From the NCBI RefSeq assembly GCF_036625195.1, contig NZ_JAZKUG010000001.1, positions 1,488,001 to 1,552,000 of the forward strand: a DNA stretch of 64,000 nt, given 5' to 3'. A model generated the notes under the pieces. It saw only the letters and a program-made list of their open reading frames with translations. It made no database searches and had not been told where the DNA came from. Numbering within the stretch: the first letter of the stretch is position 1; the number at the start of each line of letters is the position of its first letter. A program made the position numbers and the translations under genes. This stretch comes from Accumulibacter sp. (GTDB lineage Bacteria; Pseudomonadota; Gammaproteobacteria; Burkholderiales; Rhodocyclaceae). This document shows, piece after piece, positions 1 through 9,465 of this stretch.

Positions 1-2
1 GG

Positions 3-1157
3 TCGGAAATGATGAACCATTTCGACCTCAGTGCACAGGGCCGCCTGAGCAGCAACGTCAAGTGGAAGCTCGGTGCGCGAGTCGACTATGATGCGGTTTA
101 CTCGCTGACCAGCTTCTACCCGCAGTCGGTGGAGAACGATCAACGCTTCAATTTCCTGCTGCGTGAGAACTATCTGGACATCAGTGCCGACAACTGGGAC
201 TTCCGCCTCGGTCGTCAGCAGATCGTCTGGGGTGAGATGGTCGGCCTGTTCTTCGGTGACGTCGTGTCCGCCAAGGATGTGCGTCACTTCGTGCTGCCTG
301 AATTCGAGATTCTCCGCATTCCGCAGTGGGCGGCACGGGCGGAGTATTTCAAGGACGATTTCCACGCCGAGTTCCTCTGGATACCGCTTGCCAGTTACGA
401 CAACATCGGCAAGCCGGGTGCTCAGTTCTTTGCTTACACGCCGCCACCGCCGCCTGGTTTCCAGACCGTCTTTCTCAACGAGAGGTTTCCTTCGAGCAGC
501 CTGTCCAACACCAACTATGGCTTGCGGCTGTCGGTCCTGCGTGACGGTTGGGATGTCGCCGCCTTTGCCTACAGCAGCATGAGCGCAGCGCCGACCTTCT
601 ACCGCCAGGTCATCGACAATCCGCAGCCGACGGTGGTGTATGAGGCGAGACACAAGCGCATCGACCAGTTTGGTACCACCCTGGCCAAGGACTTCGGATC
701 GGTGGTACTGAAAGCCGAAGCCGTGTATACCCGCGGTCGCGGTTTCGAACTCAACAATTTCAGCAGCCTGGGCGATGCCGACGGCGTCGTCGAGCAGAAT
801 GTCCTGGGCTGGGTGGTCGGCCTCGACTACAACGAGATCGCCGACACGCGGATCAACGTGCAGTTGTTCCAGCAACACATCTTCGACCGTGACCCGGGAA
901 TCATTCCGGAGACCAACGAAAACGGCTATAGCCTGCTCGTCAACCACAAGTTTGGCGACAAGGTGGAGGCGCAGGCGCTGTGGATCTCGAGCCTCAATCG
1001 CAGCGACTGGATGCTGCGGCCGCGGGTCAGCTGGAACTTCGAGAAGAACTGGCGTGCCGCGGTCGGTGTCGATATCTTTCACGGGCCGCCGCTCGGCTAT
1101 TTTGGCCGCTATGATGCCAACGACCGGGTCTACACCGAAGTACGCTACAGCTTCTGA
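3..1157 (+). CDS. DUF1302-like outer-membrane beta-barrel protein, 5' partial
   Basis: The reading frame is open from base 3, so the N-terminus and signal peptide lie outside the window. About 384 residues are visible. Alternating polar and aromatic strands (NYLDISADNWDFRLGRQQIV, then WGEMVGLFFGDVVSAKD) and a final strand ending in ...VRYSF with C-terminal Phe are typical of an outer-membrane barrel. The RLGRQQIVWGE motif resembles DUF1302 proteins, which are often found with RND-type or lipid-export genes. That partner context cannot be seen here. The family call rests on motif resemblance and the barrel character is clearer than the family. Confidence 0.7.
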   Translation, partial: SEMMNHFDLSAQGRLSSNVKWKLGARVDYDAVYSLTSFYPQSVENDQRFNFLLRENYLDISADNWDFRLGRQQIVWGEMVGLFFGDVVSAKDVRHFVLPEFEILRIPQWAARAEYFKDDFHAEFLWIPLASYDNIGKPGAQFFAYTPPPPPGFQTVFLNERFPSSSLSNTNYGLRLSVLRDGWDVAAFAYSSMSAAPTFYRQVIDNPQPTVVYEARHKRIDQFGTTLAKDFGSVVLKAEAVYTRGRGFELNNFSSLGDADGVVEQNVLGWVVGLDYNEIADTRINVQLFQQHIFDRDPGIIPETNENGYSLLVNHKFGDKVEAQALWISSLNRSDWMLRPRVSWNFEKNWRAAVGVDIFHGPPLGYFGRYDANDRVYTEVRYSF

Positions 1158-1166
1158 GCGGCACCG

Positions 1167-2159
1167 TCAGTCTGGCTGATTGACCAGCACCGCGGCGCCG
1201 CGCAGGCGGCCGCTGCGCAGACGCTCGAGAGCCTCGTTCGCCGCCGCCAAGGGAAAGCACTCGACTTCCGTGCGCACGCCGGCGCGCGGCGCGATCGCCA
1301 GAAACTCCTCGCCATCGCGTCGCGTCAGGTTGGCGATAGACCGGACGCAGCGTTCGCCCCAGAGGATGTCGTAGGGGAACTCCGGGATGTTGCTCATGTG
1401 GATGCCGGCGCAGACCACGGTGCCACCCTTGCGCAGCCCGCGCAGCGCCTGTGGCACCAGTTCGCCGGCCGGCGCGAAGAGGATCGCCGCGTCCATGACC
1501 TGCGGTGGGGGTTCATCGGCACCACCAGCCCAGACCGCACCGAGCGATCGCGCGAACTGTTGTCCGGCAACATCCCCGGGCTTGGTGAAGGCGAACACCT
1601 TGCGTCCCTGCCAGCGGGCAACCTGAGCGATGATGTGCGCGGCGGCGCCGAAACCGTAGACGGCGAGGCGCCGGGCGTCGCCCGCCGCCACCAGCGAGCG
1701 GTAGCCGATCAGCCCGGCGCAGAGCAGTGGCGCCGCTTCGGCGTCGGCGTACTCGTCAGGCAGGGCAAAGCAGTAGCGCTGGTCGGCGAGCGTGAACTCG
1801 GCGTAGCCGCCGTCCAGCGTGTAACCGGTGAATTCGGCCGCGTCGCAGAGGTTCTCGTTGCCGCCCGTGCAGTATGGGCAGTGGCCGCAGGTGCGTCCAA
1901 GCCACGGTACGCCCACCCGCTGGCCAATCGCGAAGCGCTCGACGGCGGCGCCTTTCTGCACCACCACGCCGACGATTTCGTGACCCAGGATGAGGGGCAA
2001 GCGGGGGTGCCGCAGATCCCCGTCGAAGACATGCAGATCGGTCCGGCAGACGCCGCAGGCGCGCACCTCGAGGAGCACCTGTTCGGCTCCGGGGCTTGGT
2101 CGGGGCACTTCGCGCAGGCGTAACGGCGTGCCCTGGGCATCGAGAAGCATCGCTTTCAT
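1167..2159 (-). CDS. Zinc-dependent alcohol dehydrogenase (AdhA-like, MDR superfamily)
   Basis: 330-residue medium-chain dehydrogenase. The N-terminal GroES-like domain has ACGVCRTDLH (Cys35/Cys38) and GHE (His60, Glu61), which ligate catalytic zinc in this family. Structural-zinc cysteines follow in CGHCPYCTGGNENLC. A Rossmann-type NAD(P) domain comes next, with VYGFGAAAHIIAQ in the dinucleotide-loop position. I chose the ATG at 2159 because GGAGGG sits just upstream and the protein then begins at MKAMLLDAQG, where homologues begin. The open frame extends 44 codons further but in non-typical sequence. It probably oxidises alcohols or reduces aldehydes in the cytoplasm. The substrate cannot be read from sequence. 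Confidence 0.88.
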   Translation of the reverse strand: MKAMLLDAQGTPLRLREVPRPSPGAEQVLLEVRACGVCRTDLHVFDGDLRHPRLPLILGHEIVGVVVQKGAAVERFAIGQRVGVPWLGRTCGHCPYCTGGNENLCDAAEFTGYTLDGGYAEFTLADQRYCFALPDEYADAEAAPLLCAGLIGYRSLVAAGDARRLAVYGFGAAAHIIAQVARWQGRKVFAFTKPGDVAGQQFARSLGAVWAGGADEPPPQVMDAAILFAPAGELVPQALRGLRKGGTVVCAGIHMSNIPEFPYDILWGERCVRSIANLTRRDGEEFLAIAPRAGVRTEVECFPLAAANEALERLRSGRLRGAAVLVNQPD

Positions 2160-2382
2160 GGCTCCCTCCAGCGGCAGTGATCGGTCTCGCGGCGCCACTC
2201 TGGCGGCTGGCCATCGCTCGTCGCAAGGGCCGCATGCCGCTGCAGCGATTCTATTACCGGCGAGTGGCGGAGGGCAAATCGGCGACGTCACCGTTTCCCG
2301 AGCATCCGGTCGCGATCGGTGCTGGTCTTCATCTCCGTCCTCGGTATGTTCGCCATTCCCGAGCGGCGCGGGGGCTTTCCGG

Positions 2383-4098
2383 TCAGGCGGCGCCGTTCGC
2401 GATGTGCTCGATCATCAACTGGGGTGTCTCGATACCGCTGTACTCGTTGATCGCCAGCCGATAGGCGGCGCGGATGTGGCGGCCGGGCGCCTGCTCGAAG
2501 TTGAACTGGATCGCGTCGACGATCTGCGTGCCCTTGCGCAGGCGGAGCTTGAGATGCTTCTCCTTGAGGATGCGCTGGCTCTCGACGAGGAACTCGTCCT
2601 CGAACAACGGCGCCGGAAAGCCCTGTCCCCAGACCTCTGCCGCCAGCAGGCGGGCCGTCGCCAGCGAGAAATACGCCGATTCGAGGCCGCCATCGGTTTC
2701 CAGCGTCCGCGTGCGGTCAGCCGGCGCGAGCAACTCGTCGGCGACGCAGGCGAAGGACTCGCTGAAAAACGCGAAGTCGCTTTCGCGCAGGCTGACACCC
2801 GCGGCCATCGCGTGCCCGCCAAAACGCAGCAGCAGGCCGGGAGATCGCTTGCTCACGAGGTCGAGGGCGTCGCGCAGGTGCAGGCCCGGGATCGAGCGGC
2901 CCGAGCCCCTGATCTCGCCGTCGTTGGCGCGGGCAAAGGCGAAAGCCGGCCGGTGCAGCCTCTCCTTGATGCGGGCGGCGAGGATGCCGACGACGCCCTG
3001 ATGCCACGTCGGGTCGAACAGGGAGACGGCTGCCGCATCGCCGGCCATCTCGGCACCCCACGCGGCGAGCTGCTCGGACGCCTGCGCCTGCATTGCGGAC
3101 TCGATTTCGCGGCGCTCGCGATTGAGCGCGTCGAGCTGCTGGGCAATGTTCATCGCTCGCCCCGGATCATCGGTGATCAGGCATTCGATGCCGAGCGACA
3201 TGTCGGCCAGGCGCCCGGCTGCGTTCAGGCGTGGGCCGATCAGGAAGCCGAGGTCGACGCTGGAAGCCTGTGCCGGGTTGCGCCCGGCGGCACGGAACAG
3301 CGCCCGCACGCCCGGCGTCAACCGGCCCTCACGGATGCGTCGCAGTCCCTGGCTGACCAGCACGCGGTTGTTGTGGTCGAGGCTGACGACGTCGGCAACC
3401 GTGCCCAGGGCAACCAGGTCGAGCAGCGCAGCCAGGTTCGGTTCGTTCCGTCCGCCGGGCTCGGCGAACCATCCGCGGCGGCGCAGCTCGGCGCGCAGCG
3501 CCAGCATGACGTAGAAGATCACGCCGACGCCGGCCAGTGCCTTGCTCGCGAAGTCGCAGCCGGCGAGACTCGGATTGACGATGCAATCGGCCGCCGGCAG
3601 CTCGTCTCCCGGCAGGTGGTGGTCGGTGATCAGCGTCGCCATGCCCAACTGGCGGGCGCGGGCGACGCCCGCGACGCTGGCAATGCCGTTATCGACGGTC
3701 AGCAACAGGTCTGGGCCGGCGCGCGCAGCCAGTTCGACGATGTCCGGCGACAGGCCGTAGCCGTAAGTGAAGCGGTTCGGTACCAGATACTCCACGCGCG
3801 CGCCAAAGGCGCGCAGCGCGCGGACGCCGACCGCGCAGGCGGTGGCGCCGTCACAGTCGTAGTCGGCGACGATCAGGATCTTCCGCTGCCGGGCGATGTG
3901 GTCGGCAAGCAGCAGCGCCGCTTCGGCAGTATGGGTCAGCCCGGCGGGTGGCAGGAGCGAGCGGAAATCGTAGTCCAGCTCGTCACTCGTACGGACGCCA
4001 CGGCCAGCGTAGATGCGGGCCAGCAGCGGGTGCAGCCCCTGCTGCTCGAGCTGCCACTGGCTGCGCGAGCTGACCGCTCGTTGGCGCAGGCGCGTCAT
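2383..4098 (-). CDS. recJ: Single-stranded-DNA-specific 5'-3' exonuclease RecJ
   Basis: 571 residues, the usual RecJ length. All DHH-family signature motifs are visible: ADYDCDGATA, LLTVDNGIAS, LITDHHLPGDE with the eponymous DHH, and the DHHA1-type FGGHAMAAG. RecJ degrades 5' single-stranded ends in RecF-pathway recombination, mismatch repair and base-excision repair. The ATG at 4098 overlaps the stop of the upstream gene in an ATGA arrangement, so the two are very probably co-transcribed and translationally coupled. The frame stays open far upstream (to 5175), but that extension is antisense-like low-complexity Arg-rich sequence lying over the neighbouring gene and is not part of RecJ. Confidence 0.95.
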   Translation of the reverse strand: MTRLRQRAVSSRSQWQLEQQGLHPLLARIYAGRGVRTSDELDYDFRSLLPPAGLTHTAEAALLLADHIARQRKILIVADYDCDGATACAVGVRALRAFGARVEYLVPNRFTYGYGLSPDIVELAARAGPDLLLTVDNGIASVAGVARARQLGMATLITDHHLPGDELPAADCIVNPSLAGCDFASKALAGVGVIFYVMLALRAELRRRGWFAEPGGRNEPNLAALLDLVALGTVADVVSLDHNNRVLVSQGLRRIREGRLTPGVRALFRAAGRNPAQASSVDLGFLIGPRLNAAGRLADMSLGIECLITDDPGRAMNIAQQLDALNRERREIESAMQAQASEQLAAWGAEMAGDAAAVSLFDPTWHQGVVGILAARIKERLHRPAFAFARANDGEIRGSGRSIPGLHLRDALDLVSKRSPGLLLRFGGHAMAAGVSLRESDFAFFSESFACVADELLAPADRTRTLETDGGLESAYFSLATARLLAAEVWGQGFPAPLFEDEFLVESQRILKEKHLKLRLRKGTQIVDAIQFNFEQAPGRHIRAAYRLAINEYSGIETPQLMIEHIANGAA

Positions 4099-5150
4099 GG
4101 AGCGGTCGCTGCCAGGTCGCGGGCGATCGCTTGCAGCGTCTGCGGTCGCTGCCACAGTTTCCACTGCGCGCGTGCGTCGCTCGTCCACGACAGCAGGCCG
4201 TAGGCCGTCGGCGCCCGCAGGCACAGCCGGCGCACCCGGCCCCTGGCGAGTGCCTGCTGCAACGGCGCCAACCAGCGTCCCTCGAGTTCGAGCAGGGCGG
4301 CTCGATAGGCCTTTCCATCCTCGTACTGCACGCCCGACTGCAACCCGTCGACCACCACCAGATGCCGGCCGTCGCGGGTTGCCTGCGCGAGGAGGGCAGC
4401 GGCGCCATCGGGCAGCTCCCGGATGCGGCTGCCAGCGATGCGTCCGCAGCCGCGCGTCAGTGCGAGATCGCTCCAGACATCGCTGATCAGTGCGTCGCCG
4501 GTGGCCGGCAGGCGGCCGGCTCCCCACAGCCAGAGACTGTTGATCGTTGCCCGGCCGGCCGCATCGCGCCGCTGATTGACCGGATGCTGGTGCAAGACCA
4601 TCTGCGCCTCGTTGAGCAGGCGGCGGAGCCAACGCGCCTCGGCCGTTTCCGGGAGTTGCCGGCTGACGCTGCGGCCAGCCACAGCCGACAGCGGCGGCAC
4701 GTCGAAGTGTCCGGGTTCGCGGCCGGCGGCCAGCTCGAGGTACCAGCGGTCGCTGCTGGCGAGGTGGAATCTGCCGGCATCGGCGAAGTGCCGATCGAGC
4801 GCGTCGACGATGGCCCGTGCCTCGCTCGCCGCGATGTCCAGCGTCGCGGCATCGGCAAGGATCAACCGCTCCTGGTGCAGGCGCAGGTGGACCGGGTCGG
4901 CGCAGAGCCAGACGGCGCTGCCCGCTGCCGGGCCATGTTCCTCGCCGTGGACACGGCAGGCTGCGTAGGCGGTGTCGTCGCCGAGGCCGAACGCATCGCA
5001 GACCGTCGCCTCGAGCGATTGTGGCGCGCGGCGCTGCAGCTGGCTGCGCGCCAGCAGGGTGGCGAGGCCGGGCACTGCCAGTTCGGCCAGCGTTTCGCGG
5101 TCGTCCGGTTCGGGCCAGACGAGTTCGGGAACGACGAGGGTGATCTGCAT
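4095..5150 (-). CDS. RpfE-like uncharacterised protein, coupled to recJ
   Basis: 351 residues, starting MQITLVVPELVWPEP. Its position directly upstream of recJ with a 4-bp ATGA overlap matches the rpfE-recJ pairing known from Xanthomonas and many betaproteobacteria, where the protein is often annotated as an RpfE-type regulator or a phosphoglycerate-mutase-like protein. I see no signal peptide, membrane segment or DNA-binding motif. Visible features are a C-terminal region with VVVDGLQSGVQYEDGKAYR and a conserved-looking LWLWGAGRLP segment. The biochemical function of the family is not established. The name comes from gene order and overall resemblance. Confidence 0.75.
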   Translation of the reverse strand: MQITLVVPELVWPEPDDRETLAELAVPGLATLLARSQLQRRAPQSLEATVCDAFGLGDDTAYAACRVHGEEHGPAAGSAVWLCADPVHLRLHQERLILADAATLDIAASEARAIVDALDRHFADAGRFHLASSDRWYLELAAGREPGHFDVPPLSAVAGRSVSRQLPETAEARWLRRLLNEAQMVLHQHPVNQRRDAAGRATINSLWLWGAGRLPATGDALISDVWSDLALTRGCGRIAGSRIRELPDGAAALLAQATRDGRHLVVVDGLQSGVQYEDGKAYRAALLELEGRWLAPLQQALARGRVRRLCLRAPTAYGLLSWTSDARAQWKLWQRPQTLQAIARDLAATAP

Positions 5151-5333
5151 GCGCCTGGGCTGAAGCTGCGGTCAACGAGACCGGGACGGGTTAGGGGGGT
5201 GGTCGCAACGGCGCTGGTGGCGCGGGCCGCACGTCCGCCGACCGCCGCGACTGTGGCGCGAACAGTGTAGCATAGCGGCTTTTCGGCTGTTCGGCGTCCG
5301 GAGGCGCCTGCCAGAGATGGACGTCGGTCGTTG

Positions 5334-6581
5334 ATGGCGATTCCCTACGAGCTGCTGATTGGCCTGCGCTATACGCGCGCGAAAAAGCACAACCACTTCA
5401 TTTCGTTCATTTCGTTGATCTCGATGTTCGGCATCGCCCTGGGCGTCGCCGCGCTGATCGTCGTCCTGTCGGTGATGAACGGCTTTCAGACAGAACTGCG
5501 TTCGCGCATCCTCGCCGTCGTCTCGCATGTGCAGATCACCGGTGCCGGCGGCGAGATGGCCGGCTGGCAGCGGGTGGTCGAGATGGTTGCCGGCGAGCCG
5601 CATGTCGTCGCCGCCGCGCCCTTCGTGCAGGGGCAGGGGATGCTCGCCTTCGGCGAGACCGTTCGCGGCGCGCTGGTGCGCGGCATCCTTCCCGAGCAGG
5701 AGGACCGGGTGGCCGATTTCGGTCCGCACATGAAGGGCGGTCGGCTCGATGCGCTGCAGCCGGACAGTTTCCACATCGTCCTCGGCTCTGAACTGGCGCG
5801 CGCGCTCGGCGTCTTCGTCGGCGATCGGGTGACGCTGATCGCGCCGCAGGGTGTGGTCACTCCTGCCGGCGTCATGCCGCGACTGCGCAGCTTTCTCGTC
5901 GCCGGCGTCTTCGAGGTCGGCATGTACGAGTACGACAGCGGCCTGGCGCTGGTTCACCTGGCCGACGCGCAGCGGCTGTACCGCCTGGAGGACAAGGTCT
6001 CGGGCGTGCGCCTGAAGCTCGACGACCTCTTCGTCGCGCCGCGCGTGGCGCGTTCGCTGGCCGGCAGGCTCGACGTCAACGCCTTCATCAGCGACTGGAC
6101 ACGCAGCCACGCCAACTTCTTCCGCGCCGTGCAGATCGAGAAGAACATGATGTTCATCATCCTGTCGCTGATCGTCGCCGTCGCTGCCTTCAACATCGTG
6201 TCGACGCTGGTGATGGCGGTGACCGACAAGCAGGCTGACATCGCCATCCTGCGCACGTTGGGGGCCAGCCCGGGCAGCATCATGGCGGTGTTCATCGTGC
6301 AGGGGGCGCTGATCGGCTTCGTCGGCCTCGGCATGGGGATCGCCGGTGGTGTCGCACTGGCACTCAACGTCGATGTCGTCGTTCCGTTCATCGAGCGCCT
6401 GCTCGGTACGCAGTTCCTCGCCAAGGAGGTGTACTACATCTCCAGCCTGCCGTCGGAACTGCAGTGGAGCGACGTGACGACGATCACCAGTGTCGCCTTC
6501 GTTCTCGCCCTGCTGGCGACGATCTATCCGAGTTGGCGGGCGGCGCGGGTCAACCCGGCGGCGGCGCTGCGCTATGAGTGA
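5334..6581 (+). CDS. lolC: Lipoprotein-releasing ABC transporter permease LolC/LolE
   Basis: 415-residue inner-membrane permease of the Lol system, which extracts outer-membrane lipoproteins from the inner membrane. It begins MAIPYELLIGLRYTRAKKHN, characteristic of LolC/E. One transmembrane helix lies near residues 25-46, followed by a large periplasmic domain (about 47-265) and three C-terminal helices of the FtsX type (around 270-295, 315-340 and 380-400). I chose the ATG at 5334. A TTG immediately before it is also in frame. The next gene, lolD, starts 8 bp before this stop codon, giving a compact two-gene operon. Only one permease gene is present here, so it may act as a homodimer or pair with a partner elsewhere. 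Confidence 0.9.
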   Translation: MAIPYELLIGLRYTRAKKHNHFISFISLISMFGIALGVAALIVVLSVMNGFQTELRSRILAVVSHVQITGAGGEMAGWQRVVEMVAGEPHVVAAAPFVQGQGMLAFGETVRGALVRGILPEQEDRVADFGPHMKGGRLDALQPDSFHIVLGSELARALGVFVGDRVTLIAPQGVVTPAGVMPRLRSFLVAGVFEVGMYEYDSGLALVHLADAQRLYRLEDKVSGVRLKLDDLFVAPRVARSLAGRLDVNAFISDWTRSHANFFRAVQIEKNMMFIILSLIVAVAAFNIVSTLVMAVTDKQADIAILRTLGASPGSIMAVFIVQGALIGFVGLGMGIAGGVALALNVDVVVPFIERLLGTQFLAKEVYYISSLPSELQWSDVTTITSVAFVLALLATIYPSWRAARVNPAAALRYE

Positions 6582-7260
6582 GATCGTTCTCGCCTGCAAG
6601 GGCCTGCGCAAGATCTTTCGCCAGGGGGACAGCGAGGTGCCGGTGCTGCTCGGCGTCGACCTCGAAGTGCGTGTCGGCGAGCGGCTGGCGATCGTCGGCG
6701 CTTCCGGCTCCGGCAAGAGCACGCTGCTGCACCTGCTCGGTGGCCTCGACGCGGCGACGGGTGGCGAGGTGTTCCTGATGGGCAGCGATCTGCAGGCGAT
6801 CGCCGATGCCCGGCGCGGCGAGCTGCGCAACCGTCACCTCGGTTTCGTCTACCAGTTCCATCACCTGCTCGCGGAGTTCACCGCGCTCGAGAACGTCGCC
6901 ATGCCGCTTTACATCCGGCGCCTGGCGAAGGACGAAGCCGAGGCGCGGGCGGCGGCGGTGCTCGACGAGGTGGGCCTCGGTCACCGTTTGCGCCACACGC
7001 CGGCGGAGCTCTCCGGTGGCGAGCGGCAGCGGGCCGCGATCGCCCGCGCCCTGGTCACCGAGCCGGCCTGCGTGCTGGCCGACGAGCCGACCGGCAACCT
7101 CGACCGGCAGACCGCAGCCAGCGTCTTCGAGCTGATGCTGGCGCTCAATCTTTCGCGCCGGACGAGCTTCGTCATCGTCACCCACGATCCGGCACTCGCC
7201 GGTCGCGCCGAACGGATCCTGACGCTGCGCGACGGCTGCCTGCATCCGGTTGCCGCCTAG
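6574..7260 (+). CDS. lolD: Lipoprotein-releasing ABC transporter ATPase LolD
   Basis: 228-residue ABC ATPase. Walker A is GASGSGKST, the ABC signature is LSGGERQRAAIARAL, Walker B is VLADEPTGNLD and the switch region is IVTHDPAL. The pattern and length fit the LolD/MacB/FtsE group. Overlap of the start with the end of the LolC/E gene (positions 6574-6581) identifies it as LolD. It powers release of outer-membrane-directed lipoproteins to the periplasmic chaperone LolA. The frame is open further upstream, inside the permease gene, but MSEIVLACKGLRKIF is the natural N-terminus. Confidence 0.94.
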   Translation: MSEIVLACKGLRKIFRQGDSEVPVLLGVDLEVRVGERLAIVGASGSGKSTLLHLLGGLDAATGGEVFLMGSDLQAIADARRGELRNRHLGFVYQFHHLLAEFTALENVAMPLYIRRLAKDEAEARAAAVLDEVGLGHRLRHTPAELSGGERQRAAIARALVTEPACVLADEPTGNLDRQTAASVFELMLALNLSRRTSFVIVTHDPALAGRAERILTLRDGCLHPVAA

Positions 7261-7295
7261 ACCACGCTCGTCGGCGGCTCAAGTTTTCGCTGCCG

Positions 7296-7314
7296 CTGCC
7301 GACGATATCGGCAG
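7296..7314. terminator. Short inverted repeat between lolD and the chemoreceptor gene
   Basis: CTGCCGA (7296-7302) and TCGGCAG (7308-7314) form a perfect 7-bp stem with a 5-base loop, 36 bp after the lolD stop codon. There is no T-tract, so this is only a weak terminator candidate. The purine-rich run just after it (7327-7353) contains GAGGAG and serves as the ribosome binding region of the next gene. Confidence 0.3.
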
Positions 7315-7353
7315 GAGAGCGCCAACCGAGAAGAAGAGGAGAAGAAGACGAAG

Positions 7354-9375
7354 ATGAGATCCGTATTCGCCCCCGCCATCGTCCTGCTGAACCGACTGGG
7401 CTACCGCGGCAAGTTCGCCCTCATGGGGGGGCTCGCGCTGGTCGCCAGTGCCGTGCTGGTGTGGAACCTCTACCACAGCCTGCACCGCGTGATCGCCAGT
7501 TCGCGCCTCGAGCTGGCGGGGGTGCAGGTGATCAAGCCGTTGACTCGCGCCGTGCAGCATCTGCAGGTGCACCGCGGATTGTCTTCCGGCGTCCTCAGCG
7601 GCAATGAGGAGATGAAGGAGCGGCGGGCGGCGCGGCAGGGCGAGGTCAGCGCGGCGCTGAGAGCGGTCGGCGAAAGCCTTTCGCCAAAGCTGGCGGCCAG
7701 CGATCCCTGGCAGAAGATCCTCGCCGACTGGGCCAGCATCGAGAAGGATGGCCTCGATCTGATCCAGCGCGAGAACTTCCTCGCCCACAACCGGCTGATC
7801 GATGAGTTGCTCAGCCTGCACGCAACGGTTGCCGACGCATACGCGCTGACCAACGACCCGGACATCGACGTCGCCTACCTGATCGATACCGCGGTCGACC
7901 GATCGCCGCAGGCGATCGAGCGCATGGGTCAGCTGCGCGCGCTGGGCAGTGGTGTTCTGACCCGCAAGCAACCGCTGGTGCTGTTGCAACAGGTCGAGTT
8001 CACCGTCCTGCTGGCGGAACTCAACGTCGCCGTCAACGCCCTGCGGCGCAATGCCGAGAAGACAGCGCAGTACCACCCGGCGCTCACGTCGTCGCTGCTC
8101 GCTTCGGTTGGCGACATCGGCGATGCGGCGGCGAAGGTCACGGTGCTGGTCAACCAGGACATCCTCTCCGGCACTTTCGCGACCGCGCCCGGCGACTACT
8201 TCGCACTGACCACCGCCGCGCTCGAAAAGGCCTACAAGGAGATGTTCGAGACGCTGTTGCCGACACTCGAGCGTCTGCTGCAGGAACGCATCGACCGGGC
8301 CGAAGGCAAGCTCGCGCTGAGCATCGCGGTGTCGGTCCTCGTCCTGCTGCTCTACGCCTACGTCTCGGTCGCCCTCTACCTCGCGACCATCGGCAGCATC
8401 GAGCGCCTGGCGGCGAACGCGCGCACGATCGCCACCGGCGACCTCGGCGTGCGCGTCGACCTCGGCACGCGGGACGAGCTGAAGCGCGTCGGCGACAGCC
8501 TCAACGACATGCTGGCGGCGTTCCGTACCTTGCTGCAGAACGTCCACCGCGGGGCGCGGGAAGTCCTCGAGGCGACGCGGAAGCTGGCGGCGTCGGCGAC
8601 GGAGATCAAGGGCGGCAGCGAGCGGCAGACTCAGGCCGCCGCGGCCATGGCGACCGCCATCGACGAAATGCGCGCGTGCATCGCGCACCTCTCGGCCGAT
8701 TCCCGCGACGCCGACCGCATCGCCAGCCGGGCGGGGGAACTGTCGGCCGAAGGCGGTCGCGCAGTCGGCGACGTGGTGCGCGAGATCGAGCGCATTGCCG
8801 AAGTGGTCCAGCAGTCGGCGGCGATCGTTGGCGAACTCGGCGGCCGCTCCGAGCGCATCTCGGCGATCGTCGGCGTGATCAAGGAAATCGCCGACCAGAC
8901 CAACCTGCTGGCGCTCAATGCGGCCATCGAGGCGGCGCGGGCCGGCGAGTCGGGACGCGGTTTCGCCGTCGTCGCCGACGAGGTGCGCAAACTCGCCGAG
9001 CGCACGGCTCGTTCGACCCACGAGATCTCGGAGATGATCGCCGCCATCCAGAGCGGCACGCAGGACGCCGTCGCCAGCATGAAGCTCGGTGTCAGCCGGG
9101 TTGCCGAAGGCGTCACGCTGGCGACGCGGGCCGGCGAATCGATCGCCGAGATCGGCGGCAATGCGGCGCAGGTGGTGAGCAAGGTGACCGGCATCTCGCG
9201 GGCCCTGCACGAGCAGAGCACCGCCAGCAGCGACATCGCGCGCAACGTCGACAGCGTTGCCCGCATGGCGCAAGCGAACAATGCGGCGGTGGCCGGGAAT
9301 GCCGCGACGGCCGAGCAGCTGGCACAACTGTCGGCAAGCCTGGAGGGCGAGGTGAGTCGGTTCCGCCTCGGCTGA
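7354..9375 (+). CDS. Methyl-accepting chemotaxis protein with NIT-like periplasmic sensor
   Basis: 673 residues. A first transmembrane helix lies near residues 24-44. A long, mostly helical periplasmic domain follows, with LQVHRGLSSGVLSGN, resembling the start of nitrate/nitrite-sensing (NIT) domains. A second transmembrane helix lies near 320-346, followed by a HAMP domain (about 347-400) and a cytoplasmic signalling domain whose tip contains IADQTNLLALNAAIEAARA and GRGFAVVADEVRKLAERT. Such receptors control CheA kinase. No che genes are adjacent, so the pathway it feeds is encoded elsewhere. The NIT assignment is an inference from a short motif and helix content. The chemoreceptor call is firm. 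Confidence 0.92.
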   Translation: MRSVFAPAIVLLNRLGYRGKFALMGGLALVASAVLVWNLYHSLHRVIASSRLELAGVQVIKPLTRAVQHLQVHRGLSSGVLSGNEEMKERRAARQGEVSAALRAVGESLSPKLAASDPWQKILADWASIEKDGLDLIQRENFLAHNRLIDELLSLHATVADAYALTNDPDIDVAYLIDTAVDRSPQAIERMGQLRALGSGVLTRKQPLVLLQQVEFTVLLAELNVAVNALRRNAEKTAQYHPALTSSLLASVGDIGDAAAKVTVLVNQDILSGTFATAPGDYFALTTAALEKAYKEMFETLLPTLERLLQERIDRAEGKLALSIAVSVLVLLLYAYVSVALYLATIGSIERLAANARTIATGDLGVRVDLGTRDELKRVGDSLNDMLAAFRTLLQNVHRGAREVLEATRKLAASATEIKGGSERQTQAAAAMATAIDEMRACIAHLSADSRDADRIASRAGELSAEGGRAVGDVVREIERIAEVVQQSAAIVGELGGRSERISAIVGVIKEIADQTNLLALNAAIEAARAGESGRGFAVVADEVRKLAERTARSTHEISEMIAAIQSGTQDAVASMKLGVSRVAEGVTLATRAGESIAEIGGNAAQVVSKVTGISRALHEQSTASSDIARNVDSVARMAQANNAAVAGNAATAEQLAQLSASLEGEVSRFRLG

Positions 9376-9465
9376 GCCACCGCTGGCCGCCGGTCTGCCT
9401 GCGACGCTGGCGATCGCGGCGCGGGAACTTCGGCAGGTGGCTGCAACAATCTGCTCTAATGCGCC